Below, one piece after another: positions 50,128 to 61,484 of a DNA stretch of 64,000 bases; positions within the stretch are counted from its first letter, which is position 1; each line of letters opens with the position of its first letter. The notes beneath the pieces were generated by a model. That model ran no database searches. It saw nothing but the letters and a program-made list of their open reading frames with translations, and was not told the origin of the DNA. The stretch comes from Nemophila menziesii. Lineage: Eukaryota > Streptophyta > Magnoliopsida > Boraginales > Hydrophyllaceae. Location: contig JARWIR010000003.1 of NCBI GenBank assembly GCA_029959085.1, positions 33,185,505 through 33,249,504 on the forward strand. Reading direction: 5' to 3'. The translations under genes and the position numbers were made by a program.

Positions 50128-50141
50128 GAAATATATAAGTT

Positions 50142-50206
50142 TTTTTTGGTACGTAGGTGGTCCGGGCCAGCTAAGGGTTTGAACCTTAAGCTAACGCAAC
50201 TGGTTA
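50142..50206 (-). mobile_element. Short tRNA-like SINE fragment with 14-bp target duplication
   Basis: A 65-bp insert is bounded by a perfect 14-bp direct repeat GAAATATATAAGTT (50128-50141 and 50207-50220). On the minus strand it begins TAACCAGTTGCGTTAGC, contains the B-box-like GGTTCAAACCC (50175-50185) and ends in a short A-run. These are marks of target-primed insertion of a tRNA-derived SINE. The internal length is unusually short, so it is a truncated copy or a very small family. Confidence 0.75.
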
Positions 50207-50699
50207 GAAATATATAAGTTGAAAACACTGGATCTAAGAAATAAGTTTCATAATATTAAAAAAAAATGATATTTTTTCGAAACCTATTCAATAATTGCAA
50301 GTAATTATAAAATTCAAAAATCCCATTACTTCTCCCACCACATCATTCCCTCCCAAATACTGGCTGACAAGATATTGTTAGATGAGCAACAAAAGATTAA
50401 ATATGTGTTTTGGTCTGAAGATGAAGTTTAGCAGTATGAAGTTAATCACTGCTAAAGCCTATCCTTCTTAGTCTAGTTTATGTTGACACATTTTTCGCTA
50501 ACATTTTACTTCTCTCACACACATACCCACTGACACATAATGACATCCAAGATGTTTCTCTAGCTACAATTCAATGTTTTGGGTCCGAAGATAAAGTTAA
50601 TCACTGATGAAGTTCAAAATGGGTATAAATACTGACCATTAAACAAAGTCTCCTCTATATGGATCACATTTGTTGTAGCACAACCAAACGAGCACTATT

Positions 50700-51160
50700 C
50701 CATGCTTGCCTCCTATCACGGTGTTACTTGCAAACCCACTACTAATTCAGTGTCCGCACTTGTCCTTGACAGGCTTTTCTAGTAACCTCAAATTCACCAC
50801 TTTTACTAGGCTTAAGAAGCTCAAAAACCTCAGTCTCTCTGGAAATGCCTTCATGGCCCGCCTTATACCCTCCTCCAATTCAAGGACGGATCCAATATCT
50901 TGAATAGGATGCTATTATTTCAGTTGAGGGGTCTGTAATTTTTTTATTCATGTTATTACCTATTTTCTTTTTAAAGCAGACTAAATTATACTGTTATCTT
51001 ATAGGTTGGGGTGGGCTGCTTGCCCTTGAATCCGCCCTGCTTCAATTGATAGTGTTGGATTTGCATTCCAATAGCGTGTATGGAGACATATACAAGCTGT
51101 TTTTAGAATTGAGAAACATAGAGCACATCGGTTTAAGAGAGAATAAATTTATGGGTCACT
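50700..51160 (+). pseudogene. LRR receptor-like kinase fragment, interrupted
   Basis: A plus-strand leucine-rich-repeat relic. 50706-50880 encodes LTGFSSNLKFTTFTRLKKL followed by KNLSLSGNAFMARLIPS. After a hAT insertion, 51048-51155 encodes VLDLHSNSVYGDIYKLFLEL, then RNIEHIGLRENKFMGH. Both match, from memory, the N-terminal LRRs of plant inactive receptor kinases of the At5g10020/At2g27060 type, where intervening LRRs are expected but missing here. There is no signal peptide, transmembrane segment or kinase. The downstream part is copied at 55.87-55.99 kb. Confidence 0.65.
50881..51039. mobile_element. Small hAT-type element inside the LRR relic
   Basis: A 159-bp insert with ends CAAGGACGGATCC and GAATCCGCCCTG (inverted, imperfect). 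It is flanked by CTCCAATT (50873-50880) and CTTCAATT (51040-51047), an 8-bp repeat with one mismatch. The right half of the same insertion survives in the second LRR copy (ending at 55873). Confidence 0.7.
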
Positions 51161-51393
51161 CAGAGGCGGATGGAGGGTGTGCGAGGGGGGCAGTCGTCCC
51201 CTGTCCTGGGGACAGTGTCATAAAATGGTCGAGAAAAATAATTAGCAAAAAATCTTAAATAAAAATAGCTTTTTGCCTCCCAGTCGAATCCCTACTCCAA
51301 AGTCAAAAGTTCTCCCCCAAGTTTAAAATTATCCTAAAAAAATTTCAACCCACTACATTTTTGGTCCGGGAATTTCATCCTGGATGTGTCTCT
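51161..51393. mobile_element. hAT-type element at the end of the LRR relic
   Basis: Starts CAGAGGCGGATGGAGGG and ends CCTGGATGTGTCTCT, an imperfect inverted pair. The flanks are GGGTCACT and TCGTCACT (6 of 8 matching). The same insertion is present in the duplicated copy at 55995-56244, so it predates the duplication. Confidence 0.65.
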
Positions 51394-52375
51394 TCGTCAC
51401 TCCAAATTAGTGTGGTTTAGCTAACACTTAATTGTGAATTTGAGTAAAAAAAATTAGTAGAAGGGTACAAAATACATGGCTTTGTCGTGTCAATCTGTAT
51501 CGTTCGGTCGATGGTTAGACTTTGTAAATTATTTGATGGTGAGGGTTGTGTATTAATCAGTTAGGTTTCTTTTTATGTATATTTTATGATTAATGAATAT
51601 TTAAGTAATTAGAATTGTTTTTAAATAATAATTAATTTTTTAATTTAAATTGATTAAATACTAATTTTGTCTATTTTCCATCAAATAAGAATTTTTCTAT
51701 ACTTTTTTAATAGTTAATATAAATTATAGTGACATAGATTTTTTATACAATTATACATGTAATATTGTATTAATTTATTGAAAATTTTACTAAATAGTGA
51801 TTTTAAATTTTTTAATAAATATAAAATAATATGTCATGATAAGAATATTTAAAAAATATATTATTATTTAATAATTTAAAAACATCTACATACTAAAAAA
51901 TATCAAAATCGTTTTATTCAAAACATCAAATCAATGAACTAAAACTTTCTAAACTGGCAAGTAATTCTCTTTCTATAATATTAATTACCTCAAATTAAAC
52001 AATTTTTTTGTTAATTTGTCACTTAATTATTTTTTATGAAAAAAAAAAATTATTTAAAATTTTACATAAAGCCTTCAAATAAAATAAATAAAACAAGTTA
52101 AATATACGAAATGCTTCAAATAATAACCTCCGGTCTACTTGTTTAGGTTGAATTTTGAGAATTAAGATTAATAAGGGGAAAGATATTGTTACAGGTTACA
52201 TTTTATTTTAATAGTATTTTTTAAAGTGTTTTTTTTTCCGACTCTATTTTTTATTAAAGTGGTAGAGCATAGAAATTATGAGTCATTTCTTAGTCTCTTA
52301 CATCCTTCTATGGAGGCTACTGTGAACTTATGAGCTTAAAAAGTTCTAAAGTTTTGGCGCAGATAACAATTTATG
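51394..52375. other. Duplicated AT-rich DNA downstream of the LRR relic
   Basis: Non-coding. It is repeated, with internal deletions, at about 56245-57192 (for example TGGCTTTGTCGTGT, ATTCTCTTTCTATAATATTA, CATCCTTCTATGGAGGCTAC). This is part of the RING-LRR duplication unit. Confidence 0.65.
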
Positions 52376-52386
52376 CCCAAATGGAT

Positions 52387-54205
52387 GAGGAAATACTTTT
52401 AAAGACCTCAAAAAACATACTTTTATAAACAAAGCCCTAACTAGAAAAAATTACTATTAAAGCCAACTTCTAACTTTCTAGTTGGCTTTTTTGACCGTTT
52501 TACCCTTATCAAGCCACTATTCTTCGGCGGTACAGACCCACGACCCTAATTAAATTTTCAAGCTGTTGTTTTTTTCTTGTTAATATGGTCTGTACCCACA
52601 AACACTTTCTTCACATTTTTGTTCACCGTGGGTACGAACCCATGTTTTACGTTTTTATAATAAGTCATTAAATTATTTTGTTAAGTCAATAAATTAGTAG
52701 GCTGTACCCATGAACACCAAACACATTTGGAGCAGAATACAAAATTCAACACCCATTAAATAACAATCAGGAAAAAAAAAATCAACATGGAACAAATGCA
52801 TAAAATGATATATGGGCTGCCACATGATATATAACAGGATATTGGGCTGGCCCCAATACCCATTCTGATAAAACAAAAAAAAATTACATTTTTTACATTA
52901 TAATGGGCCAGCCCCAGTACCAACAAAACACTACATTGGGCTGGCCCCATACGCCCAAAACCTTCTTGGGCCGTACCCTTAACGACCAAAAAATAAACAA
53001 TATGGGCTATACCCATCTCGGATTTTGTCTTCCTGGGGCTGGACCCATCTCGGATTTTGTCTTCCTGGGGCTGGACCCATCTCGGATTTGGGCTTTTGGG
53101 GCTGGACCTTTGACGGCTTGCGCTGGACCCATTCATGGGGCTGGACCTTTGACGGGAGGGGTAGGGCTTGAGATGGGTCATTGATATCACGACGGAGGCG
53201 AGTCTTGGTGGTGGTGCGGGGGGATTGCTTCTTCAATGAATGGAGAATGAAAGGTCAGATCGGGGGTTCTGTTGGTGATGGTTGGGGTCCAAATCGCGGC
53301 TTCGGATCCCACGCGGCGGTGTGTTTGGTGGTCCAGTTCGGCGGCGGTGGTGGTGCTTCTCTGTACGGTGGTTTCGCTGGATCGAGCAGGTTGATGATGA
53401 ACACGGAGGAGAGGGGCCACGATCTGGATCTCGATGGAGGGAAGGGGAGCAGCAGCGATGATGGTGGTGGTTTCGCTGTACGGTGGTGGTTTCGCTGGTT
53501 AGAGAGAGCAGCAGCGAAGGTGTCGATGATGGTGGTTTCGCTGGTTACAGTGAGCAATGGCGGTGGCGATGGTGCTGCTGCTGCTTCCTCCATGGTCAGA
53601 ACTGGTGCTGCGAACTAAGGTTGTTGGTGGTGGGTTTCGTTTCTGCAGATCTGGTGCAGCAGTGGTGGTTCATGGTGGTGGTGGTGGATGGTTGGTGCTG
53701 CAGTGGTGGTGGTGATGCAGGGAGATGGCGACGGGTTTCTTGTACGGTGGTGGTGCTGTCTCGGGGCTGCTATTGGTGCTGCAGTGAGTGGTGGTGAGGT
53801 TTGTGAAGGTGGGGGCTTGGTGGTGATGAAGCAATAGATGATGATGAAGGTGGGTGATTTCGGTGGCCATGGTGATGTTGCTGGTGGGGGGCGGTGGTAT
53901 GGGTAGTACGCCGGGAGGGAGAGAGAGAGAGGAGCAGTGAAGAGGAAGAGGAGAGAGAGGGCGGTGGTTTGGGTGGTTTGGTGGTAGCTGCAGTGAAGAG
54001 AGAGGGAGGGAAGATAATGGCCATGATTTTTTGGTCTCGATTGTATATAGAGATTGGGATTAGGATTTTTTGTTTCTTCTAGGCGTGTAATGGGTGGGGG
54101 GTATTCTTGGGATTTTCTTCCATTAGTTAGCCACTAACTAGGCAAGTAACTAAAGTGGCTTTTTTTATAAACTGAATGGCCTTTAGGCCGTTAAAAATAA
54201 AGAGC
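52387..54205. mobile_element. Mutator-like element, 1.8 kb, GC-rich interior
   Basis: Flanked by a perfect 11-bp direct repeat CCCAAATGGAT (52376-52386 and 54206-54216). The paralogous unit at 57193-57203 shows the uninterrupted site CCCAGATGGAT followed by the same TTGCTGT. Ends: GAGGAAATACTTTTAAAGACCTC and, inverted, GGCTCTTTATTTTTAACGGCC, a weak terminal inverted repeat. The interior holds tandem GGGGCTGGACCCATCTCGGA units (53030-53130) and a GGTGGT-rich segment (53180-54000). That segment gives long overlapping open frames on both strands without any recognisable domain, so I call no gene. It is probably Mutator-type, possibly with captured plant sequence. Confidence 0.7.
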
Positions 54206-54329
54206 CCCAAATGGATTTGCTGTCAATCTATAAAAGGAAAATAACGTAACACTATTAAAATTGAACCTCTTGTATACAAATTCATGAATCATAATTTATA
54301 TATGCTTGTATAGAAATTTAAATTGTAGT

Positions 54330-54625
54330 CTTCTTTTACCAGCTCGTCACCCTATACACTGTTGATCACTTCTGGTGGTGCTGGCTTGCTAAATGAGCCT
54401 TTTCAGGTGATATCCGATGACTCAATAACACTTTCTCCCCATCCATTATCATGAGCTTCAATGGACTTGTCCAACCAGCTTGATCATTGATTCCGCTCCG
54501 AACTAATTGATGATCTCCAACCCTGGTGTGTTAATTTAGCGGTACTATATTGTCTCAACCATTAGCTTCTCTTTACTCAGGAGTGGATTGAACTGAAGTT
54601 TTATTCCTCATTTCAAAGCAATTTC
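54330..54625 (-). pseudogene. RING gene copy 2, N-terminal part only
   Basis: On the minus strand this matches the first about 90 codons of the GW-rich RING gene (the start region near 54610, through GW segments, to the SSSGWGDE equivalent near 54345). It then jumps straight to the gene's 3' flank. The RING, the proline cluster and the later GW motifs are deleted. Frameshifts and a changed start (CTCATTTCAAAGC) add to the damage. The breakpoint (AGCTCGTCACCC) is essentially the same as in copy 3. Confidence 0.85.
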
Positions 54626-55872
54626 CTACAACAGACATGGTATAGCCTGAGATATTAGATATCAAACACATTTTAAATGTAACCACAATGATTGGAGAAT
54701 AACAAACATATATATTTATAAGAATGAATTCTTATATAGCTAGCTTAGCCAGTATTCTTTTCACCCTACCCTAAAAACCACGGTCATTCAAAACATTGTT
54801 GTCGAACTAAATTGATATGTATCACTTTCCAATCAAAACAGAATTAGCATTTTACGAGCTTTGTCGGGTTTACAAGCAATTGACTTTATACATAATTCTA
54901 AGTTTCTATAACCCTTCAAATTACAAGCAGCTCATTAACAATGGGATATTTAAGAAAAGTCGGGGCAGCTATTATAGTGTGAAGGTGTACAATTTTACAG
55001 GCATAACAGGTTAGAGAAAGTGTAACAATTAGCCGAAAAGAGATGAAATTTTACCTCACACACACGTACATATATGTATATATGGCAGCAGCAGAATTTT
55101 TAAGCAGATAAGAGACGAGTTTGTATTGGGAATTTGGGAGGGATTTTCTTGACATTTTGGTCAGAATGTGAATGGAATAGTCTTGTTCAATGGGTTAGGA
55201 AAGCAGCACAATTACTTAACCGGGTTTGATTTATCGAACCAGGTTTTATTTGGTTAATCTCCGAATATATAACAACCATACACGTCATTTTGGAGTCAAT
55301 TTAATATAACTAACACACAAATAAAGCTTGAAATTAAACTCTATCTAGATGGAAATTCTTACATAGTTTAGGACCATTTTGATAATTCTTTCCTGAGGAA
55401 ACATAAAAGCAAACTTTACCTTAATTACGTGATGCCTATTATGTTAGAACATGTCTTTCTTGATTCTTGAAGTACAAATAATTGATGATTTTTCACGGCT
55501 TGACATAGAAAACAACAAGATGAACGATTTTATACAATATTTTGGACTCATAACATTAATATATGGGTTAACCTGGAAATCAAGTAAGAATGATCACTTT
55601 TAACGTAAGTAATGCAATATACATATCACCTTTTTTTTTACTATCTCTTTTTATCACTCCTCACATATGAGGAAGAGAAAATAAAATCATCGGATCATTT
55701 AGACTCCAAATGGGACGGAGGGAGTAATATTTAACAATTACAAGGCTAATTTTCTGTTGAGGGGTTGTAATTCTTTTATTCATGTTTTTACCTATTTCTT
55801 GAAAAAATCAGACTTAATTGTACTGTTGTTATCTCTAACCTAGAGTGGGATGCTTACCCTTAATCTGCCCCT
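54626..55872. other. Duplicated 5' flank of the RING copy and spacer
   Basis: Non-coding. 54626-55310 parallels 48760-49400. At about 55705-55727 the text GGGACGGAGGGAGTA matches a Stowaway-type MITE terminus, but no partner end was found. No gene is seen. Confidence 0.55.
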
Positions 55873-55994
55873 GTTTCAATTGATAGTGTTGGATTTGCAT
55901 TCCAATAGCGTGTATGGAGACATATACAAGTTGTTTTTATAATTAAGAAACATAGAGCATATCGATTTGAGGGAGAAAAAATTTACGGGTCACT
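55873..55994 (+). pseudogene. LRR fragment, copy 2
   Basis: Nearly identical to 51040-51160 (TTGATAGTGTTGGATTTGCA, CCAATAGCGTGTATGGAGAC). It includes the remnant hAT right end upstream and an in-frame TAA after TTGTTTTTATAATT. The upstream LRR part is missing. Confidence 0.75.
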
Positions 55995-56244
55995 CAGGGA
56001 CGAATCAGGGATGGGCAAGGGGAGCGGCGTCCCTTGTCTTGGAAAATAATGATAAAATGGTCGAGAAAAAAATTACAATTTTTTTTAATAAAAATAGTTT
56101 TTTGCCCCAGTCAAAAAGCCCTACCCTCACCCCCCCCCCCCCCCCCCCACCCCCCGGTTTAAAATTATCTTAAAAAAGAAATTCAGGACTACCAATCTCG
56201 ACCCACTACATTTTTTGGCTCGAAATTTTATCCCGGATGTTTCT
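55995..56244. mobile_element. hAT-type element, duplicate of the 51.2-kb copy
   Basis: Starts CAGGGACGAATCAGG after GGGTCACT and ends before TCGTCACT, as in the first copy. It contains a poly-C run of about 20 bp (about 56130-56150) that the first copy lacks. Confidence 0.65.
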
Positions 56245-57300
56245 TCGTCACTCCAAATTAGTGTGATTTAGCTAACACTTTATTGTGAATTTAAGTAAAA
56301 ATAAATTAGGAAAAGAGTACAAAAAACATGGCTTTGTCGTGTTCTGCCATATTGTACGGTAGATAGTGTCGTTTGGTAGATAGATAGACTCTGTAAATTA
56401 CCATCAAATAGGAATATTTCTATACTTTTTTAATAGTAAATATAAATTATAATTATATAGATTTTCTTTTTTTAATACATGAATATCTGGGCCAATTTTC
56501 ATATACATAACTAATCTAATGACATACATCTTTTATACAATTATATGTGTAATATTATATTAATTTATTGAAACTTTAACTATACAGTAATTTTCAAAAA
56601 AAAAAATTAATTAAAATAAAATAATATATCAGGTTATTAATGATTTAAAAGAACATATCATAATGTTATAGATCCTCTTAAAAGAATCCAAATACAAAAA
56701 GAAAATCATAATTATTTTACTCAAAACATCAAATCAATAAACTAAATTTTTTTAATCTGGCAAATAATTCTCTTTCTATAATATTATGTACCTCAAACTA
56801 AACATATAAAATATAATAACTATAGTAATTTTTTTGTTAATTTGTCACCTAAATTATTTTTATGAAAAAAATTAATTTCAAATTTTGCATAAAACTTTCA
56901 AATAGATAAATAAAAGCCAATTATATTCATGATCGTCTTCAACAGTAACTTACCTTCTTCAGGTTGGATTTTGAGAATTTAGATTAATAACAGAAAAAAA
57001 TTATTACATAATATATTACATTTTATTTTAATAATAACTTTTTAAAGTGTTTTTTTTCCAAATTCAACTTTTATTAAAGTGTTAAAAGCATAGAAACTAT
57101 GAGTCATTTCTTAATCTTATACATCCTTCTATGGAGGCTACGATGAACTATGAGGTTAAAAAGGTGTAAAGTCTTGGGGCCGTTAACTTATGCCCAGATG
57201 GATTTGCTGTTACAAAAAGAAAATACAGTAACACTATTAAAACTGAACCTCTTGTATACAAATTCATGAACATAATTTATAGAGCAGAAAAAATTTGGAT
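56245..57300. other. Duplicated AT-rich spacer to RING copy 3
   Basis: Non-coding. It parallels 51394-52375 and then continues across the intact target site of the 1.8-kb element (57193-57203) into the 3' flank of RING copy 3. Confidence 0.65.
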
Positions 57301-57368
57301 GCTCTTCTATTGCCAACTCGTCACCCTATCCACTACTGATCACTTCTGGTGGTGCTGGTTAGCTAGAC

Positions 57369-57722
57369 TGTTAAATTGCCAACTCAACCAAAAGTCCGAA
57401 CCGTTAGGAGAAGTCATTCTATTAATGAGATTTTATATCTCCAACACGCCCCCTCACGTGCAAGCTCTCAAGAAGCACGTGCAAATTTTTAAGTGGGTGG
57501 CGGTGAAGAGACTCGAACCCGTGACCTCTCCAACACGCCCCCTCACGTGCAAGCTCTCAAGAAGCACGTGCAGATTTTTTTAAGTGGGTGGCGGTGGAGA
57601 GACTCGAACCCGTGACCACGGTCTACCGTGGAGCTCTGATACCATGTTAAATTGCCAACTCAACCAAAAGTCCGAACCGTTAGGAGAAGTCATTCTATTA
57701 ATGAGATTTTATATCTCCAACA
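57369..57722 (-). mobile_element. TRIM (terminal-repeat retrotransposon in miniature), 354 bp
   Basis: Two identical-looking 78-bp LTRs (57369-57446 and 57645-57722) begin TG and end CA on either strand. They are flanked by the 5-bp target duplication TAGAC (57364-57368 and 57723-57727). On the minus strand the 5' LTR (57722-57645) abuts a primer-binding site and a G-rich polypurine tract (GTGAGGGGGCG) abuts the 3' LTR. The interior has no coding capacity. It holds a direct duplication of about 80-90 bp containing CACGTGCAAGCTCTCAAGAAGCACGTGCA and GAGACTCGAACCCGTGACC. Confidence 0.93.
57633..57644 (-). promoter_or_regulatory. TRIM primer-binding site, tRNA-Met type
   Basis: On the minus strand TGGTATCAGAGC follows the 5' LTR directly, with no gap. 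It is the standard plant initiator tRNA-Met primer-binding sequence. Confidence 0.9.
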
Positions 57723-57867
57723 TAGACGAGCCTTTTCCAATGCTATCCGGTGACTCAATAACACTTTCTCCCCATCAATTTTCATGAGCTTTAATGGACT
57801 TGTCCAACCAGGCTTGATCAATGATTCCATCTGTACTAATTGATCATCCCCAACCCTGATGTGTTAA

Positions 57868-58307
57868 TGTTACTCTTGAATATAAACAAGAAGATTTATT
57901 AGACAAACCTTATACGCAGCGGATTGGAATAAAGAGTCCAGAATTCTGCCTTCTTGTATGATTGAATTGGAATGAATGAATCGCTTCTGCTATCTGGTCG
58001 TAAGTTTAATTACTAGAACTAAACTCTTTGTTTTCACCACCTAAATGTCTCAGAAATATCTATGGTGTGTTATTGATTTGGAAAGAAATATTGTACGCTT
58101 ATGAACTGTCTGTGTTGTTGTGTTGTGTTTTTGTGAGAAAGAAAGGTTCTATTTATAGAGCTGGAGAGTTGGTTTATTGCCTGTAAATAAACCACTCTCC
58201 CACTTTCTCCACTTGTTCTACTTCCTCCACCATCAAAGTGGGACTGTACGCTCATGTCTTTCCCATCATGTGTGACATGGGATAAAAATAATTTTTTATT
58301 TCTTTCA
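57868..58307 (-). repeat. Copia 3' LTR, 440 bp
   Basis: On the minus strand it runs from TGAAAGAAATAAAA (58307) to ...AGTAACA (57868), with TG/CA ends. It is preceded by a purine-rich GCGAGTGGGAGAA tract at 58308-58320 that serves as the polypurine tract. It begins exactly where homology to the RING pseudogene stops; the base text next to it is GTTAA. The matching 5' LTR is outside the window. Confidence 0.75.
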
Positions 58308-59500
58308 TTCTCCCACTCGCACATGATGGAATTACAATCATTCCCTTTAGATATATGCATTTCAATGCACCATACATCAATATTTCTCAAATCTTCTCAT
58401 ATACACATTTCTAGAATAATTCATCATACTTGACAAAATAGGTCGTGCGACCGACAAGCATACGAGAATACGTTACTAATAACCTGTTAGGGTACATAGT
58501 TGCTCAAATGAAACCTCATTCCTTACGTATCTTGTAGTACCCCAGACTAATAATTTGTTGTATCATATTCAGTAACTCTGACCCCTTTAAATTTATATCA
58601 CATCGTTTATGTGATCAAAAGAGTTCACTGACATAACTTCATGTGTCTCACTATCATGTCATAGTCCAAATTGACGTACATGATCGGTACCTGCAAGCAC
58701 ACACTTTGATACAGAATTTTAGTCTTCCCTTTACACTTATATCCTTTTACGTTGATTAGGTTGCTTTCCCAAACATACCCCATTAGACCGAATCATTCAT
58801 GATCATTGGTAGTATGTTCAAAGTAGAATACACCTAATCAAAATATCAAGACATAGTCAAAAGTAATAAGGGCACAATTTTGAAGGCATCACACAATGAA
58901 GAGACAGGGATCGACTCTTCACTTCCTTCTGGTCGAAAGCACACGTGGTATGACACACGTGTTATGGTATTATTCATATAGCTCCAATTGTATGTCACAA
59001 TTTTATAAATACCATACAGAAATATAATTAGACAAACCACGTTGCCTAAGATGAGTTCTTCGATCGATCAACCCATCTATAAAATCAATCAAGCAACCCA
59101 TATCTAGCTCTTATAGACTAAGTAGATAGTGGGATTCTACTTCGATCATAATATAAGCTTAACATGGTTTATCCATGTTTATGATCTCATCTTAACACTT
59201 AGTTAAGGCGACTATCTTAACTAAAGTTATCTTAAGGGTTCTTCACTACTATGAGTCAGTCTCATCTTTGCGCACTTCTTATGCAAAAGGCGATTTCCCG
59301 TGTGACAGGGCCAATCTCAGTCTATAGGACACACATACTTCAAAAATTACACGCGTTATAATATATATCAAACATGACATTATAAAAGAAAAAGTTAAAT
59401 AAACATACTAATGAAAATATATACATGAATGCACATAAACTCGCAATATTCATACCTTATATCTTGCTTAATCATATAGATTTAACATATCCATAAATAT
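58308..59500 (-). other. Copia region between pol and 3' LTR
   Basis: Non-coding, about 1.2 kb between the end of the RNase H remnant and the polypurine tract. No additional open frame with a recognisable domain was found. Confidence 0.6.
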
Positions 59501-61484
59501 ATCCCTTGGGATATCCTATGTGAATGGATCAACAAGCATATTGCGTGTGTGTATGTATTGCAAATCAACATCCTTTTGTGCAATAATATCTCTAACAACG
59601 TTATACTTTATATCACTGTGTTTGGTCATACTGTGATACTTAGGAGCTTTCACACAAGCCTTTTCAGCTTGACTATCACAATGTATAATAACGAGACTCC
59701 CACTATCGCCTGAGAATCCTAAATGTTCAAAATAACATTTTTAACCAAACAACCTCTAGAACCACATCTGAGCATGCTACAAACTCAACTTCCATTGTGG
59801 ACAAAAATTATACAGGGTTGTTTCTTGCTACTTCAAGAAATTGCGCAATTATTCAACATGAATACATCACCTGAGGTAAATTTACCCCCATATATATCAC
59901 TACCCCAAATAGCGTAATATATCCTTCTAGGTGTAATCTATTTCCTCGAAAGCATAAGGCATGATCCACAGTGCCTTTTAGATATCTCAATATCTTTTTC
60001 ACAACTTTCGAATTCTATTGTCCTAGGTTCGATTAAAATGACTAACTAAATCTATCACATAACATATGTCTGGCCTAATTCACATCATAACATATATAAG
60101 ACTATCCATGGATCTAAAATATGACATTGTATACATTTTCGGTTTCTCTTCTAGAGTACTAGGACACATGTCGAGAGTTAAGTTTATTCCAATATCTACA
60201 GGAGTGTCAATGGAATTGCACTTAGTCATACTAAAGCGCTCAATTATATTCATGATTTAAGGTTCTTGAGACAAAGATAATAGTCCTCTAGACCTATCTC
60301 TACTAATCTTAACACCAAGAATATAATTTGCTTCTACCATATATTTCATATCAAATTGAGAAGCTAGCTACTCCTTATTGGCTTGAATAAACTCTTTATC
60401 ATCCTCTGCTAATAGGATGTCATCTACATATAGAGATAAGATTACAAAATTTCTTGGAACATTTAACATAAACACAGTGATTTTAACTTATCATCTCAAA
60501 TCCATTTGATGAAATAATTTCATGAAATCTCAATTCCACTGTCTCGAGGCTTGCTTAAGATCATATATTGATTTTAACAATCTACGTACTTTATTCTCTT
60601 GATCTTTTGCAACGAAACCCGAGATTGTTCCATGAAAATAACCTCTTCTAAATACCCATTTAGAAATGTAGTTTTAACATCCATTTTGGTGCAACTCCAG
60701 ATCAAGATGCGCCACAATAGCTAAAATAAGACGTATTGAGGTATATCTAACAACAGGAGAAAAAGTTTCCTCAAAATCTATTCCTTCCCGTTGAGTATAG
60801 CCTTTCGCTACCAAGCGAGCTTTATACCTTTCAATGGAATTGTCAGGTTTCCTCTTTATCTTGAGAACCTATTTATTCCCAATCGCCTTACGTCTTTTCG
60901 GGAGATTAACCAGTTCCCATACCTGGTTGTTCTTCATCGACTCCATTTCTTCTTCCATTGCTTTCTTCCATTCATTCTTAGCAGGACATGAGAATGCTTC
61001 ATTAACTGATCGAAGTTCCGTTTTGTGGAGTTATAATAAAGACTTCTCCTTCGATTTCAAATCGACGACGAGGAACTAAACCTCTAGCTCTTCTCTTAGG
61101 TTGAGAATCCTGAGAAATAGGATTACTAGATGAAGCAATGGTTTCTTCCATCTCAAGATTTAGAGGAGTGTCTATATCTATTTCTTGAGTATGTGTTACC
61201 TCATCAGGTGTCACATTTGTTTGCATATCATCTTCCTGAATCTCATTTAATTCACATAAAATAGAATTTCTGTCAACCTCACCTCTGCTAGGAAAATCAT
61301 TCTCTAAGAATGTGACATCTCGTGATTCAATTTCAGTAAGATCCCCATCGTTATGTTCACCAATAAACACATATCCTTTAGAGTGATCTGGGTATCTAAT
61401 AAAGATACACTTCTTGCCTCTTGGACCTAACTTCCCATATTTATGAGATAGATCATGAACATAGCCTGCCAACCCTAGGGTCAC
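59500..61484 (-). pseudogene. Copia reverse transcriptase and RNase H, decayed
   Basis: The minus strand reads, after integrase: GLAGYVHDLSHKYGKLGPRG, KKCIFIRYPDHSKGY and a variable linker ending RRRFEIEGEVF. The reverse transcriptase blocks follow: '[16 protein letters not shown]' (about 60695-60640), SIYDLKQASRQWN, and LYVDDILLAEDDKEF with the catalytic YVDD at 60419-60430. Then come QFDMKYMVEANYILGVKISRD and, near 59680-59530, the RNase H text CDSQAEKACVKAPKYHSMTKHSDIKYN and VRDIIAQKDV. Many stops are scattered through it (including one soon after YVDD at KE-stop-LAS), so it is inactive. The order gag-integrase-RT identifies Ty1/copia. Confidence 0.88.

Larger units (their letters stand above)
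57310..57867 (-). pseudogene. RING gene copy 3, truncated and interrupted
   Basis: Minus-strand remnant of the RING gene's N-terminal half, sharing the RING deletion of copy 2. A TRIM retrotransposon (57369-57722) interrupts it. It is cut at 57867 by the LTR of a copia element; the expected continuation towards the start codon is not seen before the LTR begins. Confidence 0.8.

Noticed and set aside
53181..54024. Open frames of 84-145 codons on both strands
   Set aside because: GGT/GGC-rich low-complexity DNA inside a transposable element. Composition alone explains the open frames.
55705..55727. Stowaway-type terminus GGGACGGAGGGAGTA
   Set aside because: Only one end is visible; no paired CTCCCTCCGTCCC end within reach, so no element is called.
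57500..57620. tRNA gene suggested by CGAACCCGTGACC
   Set aside because: No cloverleaf or A-box; it is part of the duplicated interior of the TRIM element.
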